A DNA stretch of 64,000 bases from Terribacillus sp. DMT04 (GCF_019056395.1 NZ_CP077639.1:1056001-1120000), one strand, 5' to 3'; counted from the stretch's first letter, positions 34,147 through 43,006 are shown. Notes: generated from the sequence alone by a model not told the origin. Numbers and translations are program-made.

Positions 34147-37100
34147 CTTTTTTCGCCAATCAATTAAGCGACAATTTCTGTATATTTTATTCTTTGTGCT
34201 GTTAGCAACGCTTCTCGGTATTGCAGCGTTTTTCTACATACACAATTCCACCAACAAGGAATACGAACAGAAACGCGATATGCTGGTAGAGAAGCGGGGA
34301 ATCATTCAATCCATTAAAGATGACGTTAGTGAAATGGTTTTCCATATGCGCGGCTATGCGCTTTATACAAGCGAAGAAGAAAGACAGACTGCTGAAGATG
34401 CTCATGCCTCCTTAGAGGAAAGTTTGGCGCAGCTGAAAGAAGCGGATCTTTCCAGTCAGGAACAAGCGTATGCAGAGCAGCTTCAGAGCTTTGAAAACCT
34501 GTATTGGGATACCTATTATCCGCAGCTTCAAGAAGCCATTGCTTCAGGCAATGTACAAAGTCTTGCCCAGGAAGTGGCAGATGAGCGAATTTCCGACATC
34601 AATGCGATTCTTCAAGTGACAGAGCGCTTAAGGCTGTTAAATGAAGCAGAGGTAACAGATTTGCATGAGCGCTTTATGGATGACAACAGTCAGGAATCTT
34701 ATATGCTGTTTCTGTTTGTATTGTTTATATTCGCTGTGCTCTTATTTTTCAACCGGCAATTTACACGAAATATCGGAAAGCCATTGTATGACTTATCGAA
34801 TGCCGCCTATGATGTTGCGCAAGGGAAAAATGTGACGATTGCTCCGCTGAAGCGCAAAGATGAGATAGGAGTATTGTCTGATGCCTTTCGTGAGATGACA
34901 AAACGAATTCAAAATCGGGAGCTTAATCTTTCTGAACAAAATGCACAGCTGAAAGAGCAGCAGCAACAGCTGGAAGGCTATGTGTATGATTTGCGTAATT
35001 TGAATTGGGCATTAAATGAATCAGCTATGGTAATTGTACTGGATAACAAAGGTGTAATCAGCCAAGTAAATGCCAATTTTAGTTCCTTAGCTCAATGTCC
35101 GGAGAAAGAATTAATCGGCAGAAATTTGTTGAGCATTACTTCCCACGAAGATGTTACAACAGATATTCAGCAAGTATTTCCTGATTTGTTTAAAGGACAA
35201 GCTTGGAGTGGTACGCTTGAACACCAGAAGAAGGATGGAACAAGTTTTTGGGTTCATGCAACAATTGTGCCTTATATGAATGAAGACCAAATGATAGAAC
35301 AGCTGATTGTCATCGAGCAAGACATTACGCGTATAATGGAATCGGAAAAGAAACTTCGTGCATCCTTGCGTGAAACAGAAGAGACGAAACAAGGGATTGA
35401 ACGCATGAATCGGATGAATAATACGCTGTCAGTAACGATGGAAAAACAAGCATTGCTGGACACAATTATTACCGAGCTGGCAGCTATTTATCGCTATGAT
35501 CATGGCTTAGTGTTTATGACCGAGACACCAGAATGGGCGGCAATAGGTATTGATAAGCATTTGGAGGAACCAGTAGCTGAGCATTTTCAGCATGTAGTGA
35601 ATCGACTCAAAGACAATCCAGAATCGTTTGTTTTGGAAAGAAAAGCGGCCCGTACAGAACAAGGATATCGTGGCAGGGGTATTAGCGAGGATTTACATAT
35701 ACCGGTGCATAATTCTGCTGGTGAGCTCGTTGCCGTCTTTATTTGCACTAGATTTCAAATGGCATTCCGTGATAGTGAAAAAAGAGAGCTAAACTGGATT
35801 CTGAAACGGCTTAGTTTATTTTTAGATAAGATTGAATCATATGAACTAACGGAATACAACAGACAGCTGAACCAAGACATCATCGATAATGTGAATGAAG
35901 GCATTCAGTTTGTCAGTACTACTGGAGAATTATTGCAGTATAATGCCAACTGGCAGCTCTATTTGCAGCTTGCTAAGGTTGCTGCGCACCGGAACGCTTG
36001 TAATAGTTACGAAGTCTGGATGGACTATACAAAAACGTATATTGAAAATCAAGAAGCGTATGAACAATATGTGAGCCAAGCTATCTTTGAAGACAAGCAG
36101 CCTGAAGGCGGTTTGCGGCTGCTTGTCAACGGGATGGAAAACAAAGTATTGCTGCTTTATCACGTATCCATCAAACGCCATGGTGAGAAAATCGGCACGT
36201 TATTCGTCTATCGTGATATAACAGCAGAATACGAAGTAGATCAAATGAAATCAAATCTTGTTAGTACTGTTAGTCATGAACTGCGAACACCACTCGCGAG
36301 TGTACTCGGCTACACCGAATTAATGATCAATCGGGAGTTAAAGCCAGAACGACAAGCAAGATATTTAACAACGATTCATCAAGAAGCTACGAGATTGACG
36401 AACTTGATCAATGATTTTCTTGATTTGCAGCGTATGGAAGCAGGCAAGCAAGAGTACGTGAAAGAAAAGCAAGCATTTACGCCAATCGCAGAGCAAGTAG
36501 TAGAAAACTTCCAGTCAACTAGCCCTGATCACAACTTGGTTATCCAGAAAAACAGCAGCAACGATTATGTTGCTGCTGACCGGGATAAGATGATTCAAGT
36601 AATGACTAATTTGATTAGTAATGCGATAAAGTTCTCACCTGATGGAGGGGACGTGGTTGTTTCTATTCAGCAGCAGGAACATCAGCTTTTCGTACATGTT
36701 TCCGATGAGGGTATTGGCATACCAGATCAAGAATTAAGCAGACTGTTCCAGAAATTCAACCGGCTTGATAATTCCAGCGCGCGTAAAATTGGCGGAACTG
36801 GACTGGGATTGGCGATATGCAAGGAAATCGTAGAAGCACATAACGGGAAAATAATGGTTCGCTCGGCAGAAGGGGAAGGAAGTGTGTTCAGTCTTGTCCT
36901 TCCGCTTGTTGAAACAGATGTTCACACAATGACGCAAAAGGAAGAAAGTGGCCGGCAAATTGTGCTGTTAGAGGACGACAGGAGTTTAGCAATGCTCCTG
37001 GAAGATGAACTGAAAGATGCAGGTTTTACGGTTAACCGCTTTGTCTCAGGCGAAACTCTGATAAACCAACTGCACAATATCAAGCCCGCAGCCTTTGTTG

Positions 37101-37348
37101 TGGACTTAATGCTTGGCGAAGGAGTGGACGGCTGGGATGTTATCCACCACATTAAACAGCACCCGTTTCTTCAAGACGTACCAATCTTTATATCCAGCGC
37201 GATTCAGGAGATGGAGAAGGCAAAAGAATATCAAATTAATCATTATCTTATTAAGCCTTATCCCCCGAACAAGCTATCGACGATTATTTTGCAGTCTATT
37301 CTGCAGCATGGCAACAAGGGATTCATTGCTTATAAAGAAGAGGAATAA
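34139..37348 (+). CDS. Hybrid sensor histidine kinase (HAMP-PAS-GAF-HisKA-HATPase-REC)
   Basis: A 1069-residue membrane kinase. TM1 at about 10-35, an extracytoplasmic helical sensor rich in Glu/Gln (about 36-195), TM2 (SYMLFLFVLFIFAVLLFF), HAMP, a coiled coil, a PAS domain (about 280-400), a GAF-like region and a second PAS-like region (up to about 700). HisKA has H713 in VSHELRTPLASVLGYTEL; the ATPase has NLISNAIKFSPDG, DEGIGIPD and GGTGLGLAICKE. A C-terminal receiver has VLLEDD, D989 in VVDLMLGEG and K in LIKPY. The extracellular part may sense a small ligand or membrane state; the signal is unknown. Last gene of the operon. Confidence 0.88.
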   Translation: MPNFFRQSIKRQFLYILFFVLLATLLGIAAFFYIHNSTNKEYEQKRDMLVEKRGIIQSIKDDVSEMVFHMRGYALYTSEEERQTAEDAHASLEESLAQLKEADLSSQEQAYAEQLQSFENLYWDTYYPQLQEAIASGNVQSLAQEVADERISDINAILQVTERLRLLNEAEVTDLHERFMDDNSQESYMLFLFVLFIFAVLLFFNRQFTRNIGKPLYDLSNAAYDVAQGKNVTIAPLKRKDEIGVLSDAFREMTKRIQNRELNLSEQNAQLKEQQQQLEGYVYDLRNLNWALNESAMVIVLDNKGVISQVNANFSSLAQCPEKELIGRNLLSITSHEDVTTDIQQVFPDLFKGQAWSGTLEHQKKDGTSFWVHATIVPYMNEDQMIEQLIVIEQDITRIMESEKKLRASLRETEETKQGIERMNRMNNTLSVTMEKQALLDTIITELAAIYRYDHGLVFMTETPEWAAIGIDKHLEEPVAEHFQHVVNRLKDNPESFVLERKAARTEQGYRGRGISEDLHIPVHNSAGELVAVFICTRFQMAFRDSEKRELNWILKRLSLFLDKIESYELTEYNRQLNQDIIDNVNEGIQFVSTTGELLQYNANWQLYLQLAKVAAHRNACNSYEVWMDYTKTYIENQEAYEQYVSQAIFEDKQPEGGLRLLVNGMENKVLLLYHVSIKRHGEKIGTLFVYRDITAEYEVDQMKSNLVSTVSHELRTPLASVLGYTELMINRELKPERQARYLTTIHQEATRLTNLINDFLDLQRMEAGKQEYVKEKQAFTPIAEQVVENFQSTSPDHNLVIQKNSSNDYVAADRDKMIQVMTNLISNAIKFSPDGGDVVVSIQQQEHQLFVHVSDEGIGIPDQELSRLFQKFNRLDNSSARKIGGTGLGLAICKEIVEAHNGKIMVRSAEGEGSVFSLVLPLVETDVHTMTQKEESGRQIVLLEDDRSLAMLLEDELKDAGFTVNRFVSGETLINQLHNIKPAAFVVDLMLGEGVDGWDVIHHIKQHPFLQDVPIFISSAIQEMEKAKEYQINHYLIKPYPPNKLSTIILQSILQHGNKGFIAYKEEE

Positions 37349-37352
37349 CAGT

Positions 37353-37390
37353 AAAGAGGCAGATCCGATTATCGGATCTGCCTCTTTTTG
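37353..37390. terminator. Strong bidirectional terminator after the hybrid kinase
   Basis: A 17-bp perfect stem (37353-37369 with 37371-37387) with a single-base gap, flanked by A and T runs. It serves the signalling operon and the convergent DUF3813 gene. Confidence 0.9.
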
Positions 37391-37558
37391 TTACTGATCG
37401 AGCTTCTGCTGGAAGTCCTGCAATTGCTGCTTTTCTTCTGCAGTTGCATCGTTGTATGCAGATTGGATTGCCTCTTGCGCTGTGGCAGAGTCATCCTGAC
37501 TTGGCTTATTCGTCAAGCCCTGCATTTTTTGCTTTGCTTTTTCGAAGAAGTTTTCCAT
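37391..37558 (-). CDS. DUF3813 family small protein
   Basis: A 55-residue, hydrophilic helical protein (MENFFEKAKQKMQ... AIQSAYNDATAEEKQQLQDFQQKL) resembling DUF3813, a Bacillaceae family of unknown function. ATG at 37558 is chosen because GGAGGG lies 7 nt before it; the frame extends five codons upward through that ribosome site. Its start lies 1 nt after the stop of a 47-codon ORF, suggesting coupling. It is followed by the shared terminator. Confidence 0.65.
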   Translation of the reverse strand: MENFFEKAKQKMQGLTNKPSQDDSATAQEAIQSAYNDATAEEKQQLQDFQQKLDQ

Positions 37559-37559
37559 C

Positions 37560-37703
37560 CTAAAACCCTCCATTATGGCTTTCTGATTTTTGCTTCTTCA
37601 CCGTATCGCTGAAGCGTTCGCGGTAAACGAAGATCTCGTCATGCTGCCTCACCGATTGTGCGCCTTGACTTGTGATACGTTTTGATTTACTTCTCTTGCT
37701 CAT
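37560..37703 (-). CDS. Small basic protein of 47 residues, unrecognised
   Basis: A short ORF starting MSKRSKSKRITSQGAQSV and ending KSESHNGGF, with a strong ribosome site (GGAGGGG, 6 nt before the ATG). Its last codons contain the ribosome site of the DUF3813 gene, whose ATG begins 1 nt beyond the stop, a typical coupled arrangement. The protein is basic at the N terminus and has no hydrophobic segment. No family recognised. Confidence 0.6.
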   Translation of the reverse strand: MSKRSKSKRITSQGAQSVRQHDEIFVYRERFSDTVKKQKSESHNGGF

Positions 37704-37727
37704 TCGTTACCCCTCCGAACGTCTTAA

Positions 37728-37768
37728 GAAGTAAAAGCATAACCGGCTTTACCCGATTACGCTTTTAT
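37728..37768 (-). terminator. Terminator of yitU
   Basis: A 14-bp stem with two G-T pairs (37733-37746 with 37753-37766). On the minus strand the left arm ends in TTTTACTT. Confidence 0.6.
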
Positions 37769-37812
37769 TTTGCACCCATAACGGATGGATTATAAGATGA
37801 AAAATTTGCTAA

Positions 37813-38649
37813 TTAATTTGCAGGCTTTGCAGGCACTTCAAGCTTTAAATACGAATGAAGGAAGGAGGCAATTCCATCTTCCATATTCGTGCCGGTTGTG
37901 TAGTTGGCCAATTCCTTCAAAGGCGCAATGGCATTCCCCATCGCTACACCTGCACCTGCATATTCAATCATTTCCAGATCATTGTCTTCATCGCCAAATG
38001 CAATAATGCGATCTTGCGGAATGCCGTAATAATGGGAAATCTTCTGAAGTCCAACAGCTTTGCTCAGACCTTTACAGATGATCTCGATTATGTGGTAAGG
38101 TGCTCCCCAGCGTCGGTGTTCAATTACCTCGGCATGTTCTGTCTCTAATGTTTCACGTAAGGAAGCAACTTGGTTTTCATGTGGATAAATAAGTAAAGAT
38201 GTAGGATCATCTTGCAGCAGGGATGTTAAACTGCCGACTTTAATCGGATCGTCTTCCTCTTCCAAATGAAATAAATCCAATAAGTACTGATCGTACCGGT
38301 CGATATAAACATCATCCATCACTTCAGCTATGATGTTTTTGACGTCAAGACGATGGCAAGTTTCGACGATTTTTCTGGCTGTCCGAATTGGCATTGGCGA
38401 GTGAACAGCATCCCATTTCTTTTCATCAGGATGATGGATAAGTGCGCCGTTAAAATTGACCATCGGTGTCGTTAGACCCAGCTCCCGGTAATAAGCGAGA
38501 GAAGCCCGATGCGGTCTTCCTGTGGCAATAACGACAACATGTCCCGCTCGTTTCGCTGCCTCAATGGCTTGTTTGTTTCTTTCGGATATGTGTTTATCAT
38601 CTGTTAAAAGTGTTCCGTCTAAATCTAATGCTATCAAGTGCTTTTCCAT
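37813..38649 (-). CDS. yitU: Cof-type HAD phosphatase YitU
   Basis: A 278-residue cytosolic phosphatase of the HAD superfamily, Cof/IIB cap type. Motif I ALDLDGTLL near residue 8, motif II VIATGRPH, Lys in KGLSKAVGL and motif III IIAFGDEDNDLEMIEYAGAGVAMGNA. Such enzymes hydrolyse sugar phosphates, nucleotides or FMN. AGAGGTGATAAATA precedes the ATG. Divergent from yitV, next to which it lies in B. subtilis. Confidence 0.88.
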   Translation of the reverse strand: MEKHLIALDLDGTLLTDDKHISERNKQAIEAAKRAGHVVVIATGRPHRASLAYYRELGLTTPMVNFNGALIHHPDEKKWDAVHSPMPIRTARKIVETCHRLDVKNIIAEVMDDVYIDRYDQYLLDLFHLEEEDDPIKVGSLTSLLQDDPTSLLIYPHENQVASLRETLETEHAEVIEHRRWGAPYHIIEIICKGLSKAVGLQKISHYYGIPQDRIIAFGDEDNDLEMIEYAGAGVAMGNAIAPLKELANYTTGTNMEDGIASFLHSYLKLEVPAKPAN

Positions 38650-38803
38650 TATTTATCACCTCTATATTGTACATTATAGTTTATCTCTCTCTTTCTTATC
38701 TGTAAAGAAATCGTCAAGACGAGCAGTATCAATTTACAAAGACCATCTCGACATACTAAGATGAAACAGTAGGTAATGGAAAATGAAGAAGAGGATGAAG
38801 TAA

Positions 38804-39568
38804 ATGATCGTCATTAAAGAAGAAGTCTGGAACGAGGTGCCATTGCTTCGAGTTGAACAAGCAGGTACAGAAGATCAGAAACTTCCAGTGTTTACATATT
38901 TCCACGGTTTCACGAGTGCAAGAGAACATAATTTACCAATGGCTTATATGCTTGCAGAAAAGGGTTATCGTGTCTTACTGCCAGAAGCGATGCACCACGG
39001 TATACGAGAAGATGCCGATAGCAGCAGCAAGCGCCAAATGGAATTTTTCGCGATCGTAAAGGAAAATCTTTATGATTTAGAGCGGATTTATCAGTACGCA
39101 ACTGTGAATGGCTTCATCCAGGATAATCGTTTTGCCATCGGCGGCACGAGTATGGGCGGGATTACAACATGTGCAGCATTGACGCAATATGACTGGGTAA
39201 ATGCCGGAATGGTCATGATGGGATCACCTAAAATTGCTGCTTTTGCACGAGGTATGGTAGAAGCAGTAAAACAATCGGGTGTGCAAATGAATATTTCAGA
39301 TGATGATTTAGATCAGCTCTATGCCCAGCTAGAAACAATTGATTTGTCCCTGCATCCGGAAACAATCGGCAGCCGCCCGCTGTTTTTCTGGCACGGTGAT
39401 CAAGATCCAGTTGTTCCGTATAAACATTCTCGCAGCTTCTACGATGTTCTGGAACAACGGGCGAAAAGCCCAGAGCAGTTCACGTACGTGTCAGAAGCAG
39501 GCACAGGTCATAAAGTTTCCAGAAAGGCAATGCTTGCCGGAACAGCATGGCTGGAAACGGTATTGTAA
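38804..39568 (+). CDS. yitV: Alpha/beta hydrolase YitV
   Basis: A 254-residue esterase-like hydrolase. The oxyanion motif FHGFTS is near residue 33, the nucleophile elbow is GGTSMGG, the acid is in HGDQDPVVPY and the His in AGTGHKVSRK. AGAGGATGAAGTAA precedes the ATG. It is followed after about 80 nt by yitW. Natural substrate unknown. Confidence 0.87.
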   Translation: MIVIKEEVWNEVPLLRVEQAGTEDQKLPVFTYFHGFTSAREHNLPMAYMLAEKGYRVLLPEAMHHGIREDADSSSKRQMEFFAIVKENLYDLERIYQYATVNGFIQDNRFAIGGTSMGGITTCAALTQYDWVNAGMVMMGSPKIAAFARGMVEAVKQSGVQMNISDDDLDQLYAQLETIDLSLHPETIGSRPLFFWHGDQDPVVPYKHSRSFYDVLEQRAKSPEQFTYVSEAGTGHKVSRKAMLAGTAWLETVL

Positions 39569-39652
39569 GGAGTTTATTTCTATTTTGACGAAAATATGTT
39601 TAAATAGATGCAGACAAACAGTTATTGGAACTGATTTAAAGGAGGAGCAGAC

Positions 39653-39964
39653 ATGGATCAGGCATTAGAAGAGAATATGATGGGTGCACTGGAGAATGTT
39701 ATCGACCCCGAACTTGGTATCGATATCGTAAACCTTGGACTAGTGTACGGCGTAGATATAGATGAAGATGGTACAGGCATCGTAACGATGACATTAACAG
39801 CAATGGGCTGTCCGCTTGCTGGTCACATTGAACAAGATGTGAAGCGAGTTCTTATGGATATTCCTGAAGTAAAAGAAACGAAAGTAAATATCGTATGGAG
39901 TCCGCCATGGTCTAAAGACCGTATGTCCCGCTATGCTAAAATAGCGCTCGGAATTCCGGATTGA
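39653..39964 (+). CDS. yitW: MIP18/DUF59 family iron-sulphur assembly protein YitW
   Basis: A 103-residue protein with the DUF59 motifs VIDPELGIDIVNLGLVYGV and LTAMGCPLAGHI (conserved Cys). Family members such as SufT and the eukaryotic CIA targeting subunit assist iron-sulphur cluster delivery. AAAGGAGGAGCAGAC precedes the ATG. Terminated by a strong hairpin. Confidence 0.9.
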   Translation: MDQALEENMMGALENVIDPELGIDIVNLGLVYGVDIDEDGTGIVTMTLTAMGCPLAGHIEQDVKRVLMDIPEVKETKVNIVWSPPWSKDRMSRYAKIALGIPD

Positions 39965-39967
39965 TGC

Positions 39968-39999
39968 AAATCCTCCTGCATAAGCAGGAGGATTTTTTT
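39968..39999 (+). terminator. Terminator of yitV-yitW
   Basis: ATCCTCCTGC (39970-39979), a 4-nt loop and GCAGGAGGAT (39984-39993) run into seven T. Confidence 0.9.
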
Positions 40000-40054
40000 G
40001 CACAACTGAACCTTTCCCAGCATAGGCTGTGGGTGAAAAGGGGGAAGGTTCATC

Positions 40055-40381
40055 GTGACACATTCTTATGAACAATATCCGCAATTAAAGCAGATGATGG
40101 ATAAATGTAAGCAGCACAAACATCAGTATGTAATGGTGCAGTTATTGGATGGCTATCAAATGGATGGTATTATCTTAGATGTAGATGACGAGTACGTTCA
40201 TCTTGCAATACCGGCTTCGGAACAGTATGACTATGTGGAACAAGATGACTATCGGTATGGCTATCCTGGTTACCCGGGATATGGCTACGGATATGGTTAC
40301 GGTTATGGTCCGCGCAATCGACTGCGCCGATTAGTTTTGCCGCTTGCTGGTTTAGCTGCCCTTAGCTTGATTCCATGGTAA
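40055..40381 (+). CDS. Tyr/Gly-rich small protein with Sm-like N-terminal segment
   Basis: A 108-residue protein starting with GTG after GGGGGAAGG. Residues about 22-52 (HQYVMVQLLDGYQMDGIILDVDDEYVHLAIP) have an Sm-fold-like alternation of V/L and DG...G. Residues about 64-86 are a low-complexity Gly/Tyr/Pro tract of YGYP and YGYG units, followed by a basic RNRLRR and a hydrophobic C terminus (LVLPLAGLAALSLIPW). Such composition is seen in spore-coat and surface proteins, but this is a guess. Single gene with its own terminator. Confidence 0.7.
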   Translation: MTHSYEQYPQLKQMMDKCKQHKHQYVMVQLLDGYQMDGIILDVDDEYVHLAIPASEQYDYVEQDDYRYGYPGYPGYGYGYGYGYGPRNRLRRLVLPLAGLAALSLIPW

Positions 40382-40386
40382 TAGAA

Positions 40387-40413
40387 AAAACCTTGCCGGT
40401 TGGCAAGGTTTTA
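40387..40413. terminator. Bidirectional terminator
   Basis: AAAACCTTGCC (40387-40397) pairs with GGCAAGGTTTT (40402-40412), between the Tyr/Gly-rich gene and convergent yjzD. Confidence 0.88.
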
Positions 40414-40590
40414 TTCGTTTTCTTCCGCATTTGGAAGGACTGCAGATAAAGTCCAGACGCCTAGACTGAAGATGATTGTCATGACAATCACAAGTGACAT
40501 GTCATAAGGATCACCAGACATACTTGTCAGTACGAACGCTGCAACAGCACTAAGAACGAATCCCCAAATAATGGTTACGATAAATCGCAT
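40411..40590 (-). CDS. yjzD: YjzD (DUF2929) small membrane protein
   Basis: A 59-residue protein with two membrane helices (FIVTIIWGFVLSAVAAFVLTS and MSLVIVMTIIFSLGVWTLSAV) and an acidic tail. It matches the DUF2929/YjzD family of unknown function. ATG at 40590 is chosen after AGAGGTGATACTA; a GTG three codons up overlaps the ribosome site. Near fabF, as in B. subtilis. Confidence 0.78.
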   Translation of the reverse strand: MRFIVTIIWGFVLSAVAAFVLTSMSGDPYDMSLVIVMTIIFSLGVWTLSAVLPNAEENE

Positions 40591-40698
40591 TAGTATCACC
40601 TCTATTACTCACACATATACTTCTATAATAGCAGGTTCCGGCTAAAAAGAAAACGATTCTTGTGCATTTGCTCACATGAATAGAAGAGGTGGTTCAGT

Positions 40699-41298
40699 AT
40701 GCATTTTCTCATCGACAACTGTTACTCTTTTGAAGGCTATCATCTGGTTGAAACGTTATTGGAAGAAGGGCATGAAGTGTCAGGTATCCATTCTTCCGTT
40801 TTATCAAATAAGGAAGCGCATTTGAGTATGTATCTTGGCCGGCATGCATTATTTGAAGAAGGTATTCAAGAGAAAGATTATGCTGCTTATGTGACTTTTT
40901 TCGGGGAAGGAGAGAAGCAAGTTAGTGCCCATCGTCGTGTGAATTTACAGTATGATAAATCAGATGATACTGATACAGATGCAGAAGTACGAATTCTGCT
41001 GCCCATCTTATATGGAAAATGGATGCCAAGAGACACAGACACTCTGCAATGGGAGGGAAAGACTATTCCTTTTGATGATGCCTTTTTCCGTGCACATGCG
41101 CTGCCAATTCAGTCAGTTATGCAAACTGTCAGCAAACTGCTGGCGGGAGATACGAGATCTAAGAATTATCGTTTTTATGCAAAAGATGTCTGTCCGGAGC
41201 AGGAAGATCAGGCAGTTATTGCTTTTACACGTAATTTGCAGGATGATTTAATCACATTACATCAACACTATGCGAAATTCAGTCAATTCTATAAATAA
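40699..41298 (+). CDS. Hypothetical protein with Rossmann-like N terminus
   Basis: A 199-residue cytosolic protein. The first 30 residues (MHFLIDNCYSFEGYHLVETLLEEGHEVSGI) look like the first beta-alpha-beta of a short-chain dehydrogenase, but the Gly-rich nucleotide loop is absent, so it may be a degenerate relative. The rest is not recognised. GAGGTGG precedes the ATG. By position it may correspond to B. subtilis yjaV, near yjzD; this is weak evidence. Confidence 0.6.
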   Translation: MHFLIDNCYSFEGYHLVETLLEEGHEVSGIHSSVLSNKEAHLSMYLGRHALFEEGIQEKDYAAYVTFFGEGEKQVSAHRRVNLQYDKSDDTDTDAEVRILLPILYGKWMPRDTDTLQWEGKTIPFDDAFFRAHALPIQSVMQTVSKLLAGDTRSKNYRFYAKDVCPEQEDQAVIAFTRNLQDDLITLHQHYAKFSQFYK

Positions 41299-41315
41299 GC
41301 CCTGCTCCGTCCAGT

Positions 41316-41504
41316 TTATTTTGAAAGAAATTTCATGGCGTGTTTCTTTACGTGTTTTACATATGGAGAAAGCTGGTCATACGTTTCCATAAGCGTGCCA
41401 GCGGTCTCCATTAAATTAAACTCCTTTTTTGGTTCCTCCTTCGCAGCCTCTTGCTTCCTAGTCCCAAATAAAAAAGTGTCCATACGGGAATTATTTCGTT
41501 TCAT
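41316..41504 (-). CDS. Small charged protein, possibly YppG/VrrA-like
   Basis: A 62-residue protein: a basic N terminus (MKRNNSRMDTFLFGTRK), a Glu/Lys middle and an amphipathic tail FNLMETAGTLMETYDQLSPYVKHVKKHAMKF that recalls the C-terminal end of YppG-type proteins. ATG at 41504 follows GGAGGTG. Function unknown. Confidence 0.6.
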   Translation of the reverse strand: MKRNNSRMDTFLFGTRKQEAAKEEPKKEFNLMETAGTLMETYDQLSPYVKHVKKHAMKFLSK

Positions 41505-41689
41505 TTTCACACCTCCATGCGTTACAATATGTCCGGAAAGTGCATCTTGAGTATGCCGCTACCTAGCAAAAGAAATTTTGTTATATGTTTTAAGCTTACA
41601 GAACGCCAAAAATACGTTACAATATATCTCAGATTATGCACTTTATCTATATAAATATGGTCTATTTTATTTTTGGCCAGTTAGAACAG

Positions 41690-41713
41690 CTTCAGCTAGT
41701 ATTTTGGCTGAAG
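41690..41713 (+). promoter_or_regulatory. Hairpin abutting the fabF ribosome site
   Basis: CTTCAGC (41690-41696) is complementary to GCTGAAG (41707-41713), directly followed by GAGGAGG, the ribosome site of fabF. It may affect translation. Confidence 0.35.
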
Positions 41714-41729
41714 GAGGAGGAACAAACGT

Positions 41730-42968
41730 ATGGAAAAGAAAAGAGTTGTTGTCACAGGCATTGGTGCAGTGACACCAGTAGGAAATGACGCCGCAACAAT
41801 GTGGCAGAACCTTTTAGAAGGAAAATCGGGTATTGACTATCTTACTCGAGTAAATAAAGACGACTACCCTGCAAAAGTGGCAGCGGAAGTAAAAGACTTC
41901 AATCCAGAAGATTATATGGAAAAGAAAGATACTAAACGGATGGATTTATTCACCCAATACGCCGTTGCTGCAAGTAAAATGGCAGTAGAAGATGCGAAGC
42001 TTTCCATTACCGAAGAAAATGCAAATCGTATTGGGGTGTGGATTGGATCTGGTATCGGTGGTATGGGAACGTATGAAGAACAGTTTGAGAAACTAATGAC
42101 AAAGGGTCCTCGCCGTGTGAGCCCTTTCTTCGTCCCAATGATGATTCCGGACATGGCTTCCGGACAAGTATCCATTCAGCTGGGTGCAAAAGGTATTAAC
42201 TCTTGTACGGTTACTGCTTGTGCATCAGGTGCAAACTCCATTGGAGATGCTTATAAAGTTATCGAGCGCGGAGATGCAGATATCATGATTACCGGCGGTA
42301 CAGAAGCGCCGCTTACGAAAATGGCATTCGCTGGCTTTGCTGCTGCGAAAGCTCTTTCCTTTAATGATGATCCAGCTACTGCAAGCCGCCCATTTGATGC
42401 AAACCGTGATGGTTTTGTTATGGGAGAAGGAGCCGGTATCTTAATTTTGGAATCCCTTGAATCAGCCCTAGAACGCGGTGCAACGATTTATGCAGAAATC
42501 GCAGGATACGGTTCATCAGGCGATGCTTATCATATTACAGCACCTGCTCCAGAAGGCGAAGGAGCTGTCCGTGCGATGCGTCAAGCGATGGATGACGCCG
42601 AGCTGCAAGCAGAAGATATTGATTATGTTAACGCCCATGGGACAAGCACGGAATTGAATGATAAATTTGAAACGGCGGCCTTAAAACAGCTGTTAGGCGA
42701 TCATGCGTATCAGACAGCTATTTCCTCAACGAAATCCATGACAGGCCATATGCTAGGCGCTGCGGGAGCAGTTGAAGCAATTATCTGTGTTAAATCGATT
42801 CAAGATTCGGTTGTTCCGCCAACAATCAATCAGTCAGAGAAAGATCCGCTTTGTGATTTAGATTATGTACCAAATGTGAAACGGGAGCAAACTGTCCGTG
42901 CTGCATTAAGCAATTCACTTGGATTCGGCGGCCATAATGCAGCTCTCGTATTCAAACAATATCAATAA
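41730..42968 (+). CDS. fabF: Beta-ketoacyl-ACP synthase II (FabF)
   Basis: A 412-residue condensing enzyme of type II fatty-acid synthesis that elongates acyl-ACP with malonyl-ACP. The catalytic triad is C164 ([10 protein letters not shown]), H303 ([12 protein letters not shown]) and H340 ([14 protein letters not shown]), with [11 protein letters not shown] near the C terminus. The strong GGAGGAGG ribosome site fixes the ATG. Unlike B. subtilis, no fabH precedes it; the upstream neighbour is a small convergent-facing ORF on the other strand. No clear FapR operator was found. Confidence 0.95.
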   Translation: MEKKRVVVTGIGAVTPVGNDAATMWQNLLEGKSGIDYLTRVNKDDYPAKVAAEVKDFNPEDYMEKKDTKRMDLFTQYAVAASKMAVEDAKLSITEENANRIGVWIGSGIGGMGTYEEQFEKLMTKGPRRVSPFFVPMMIPDMASGQVSIQLGAKGINSCTVTACASGANSIGDAYKVIERGDADIMITGGTEAPLTKMAFAGFAAAKALSFNDDPATASRPFDANRDGFVMGEGAGILILESLESALERGATIYAEIAGYGSSGDAYHITAPAPEGEGAVRAMRQAMDDAELQAEDIDYVNAHGTSTELNDKFETAALKQLLGDHAYQTAISSTKSMTGHMLGAAGAVEAIICVKSIQDSVVPPTINQSEKDPLCDLDYVPNVKREQTVRAALSNSLGFGGHNAALVFKQYQ

Positions 42969-42972
42969 AAGC

Positions 42973-43006
42973 AAAAGCCTCCTAGCTAATTTTAGGAGGT
43001 TTTTTT
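42973..43006 (+). terminator. Terminator of fabF
   Basis: AAGCCTCCTA (42975-42984) pairs with TAGGAGGTTT (42993-43002), then T-residues. Confidence 0.88.

Noticed and set aside
40255-40315. Short tandem repeat or CRISPR-like array
   Set aside because: The repetitive GGCTATGGTTACGG-like tract is the coding sequence of the Gly/Tyr region of an ORF with proper start and stop.
41681-41706. FapR operator upstream of fabF
   Set aside because: TTAGAAC...CTAGTATT shares a few bases but lacks the symmetric TTAGTACCTG-type core.
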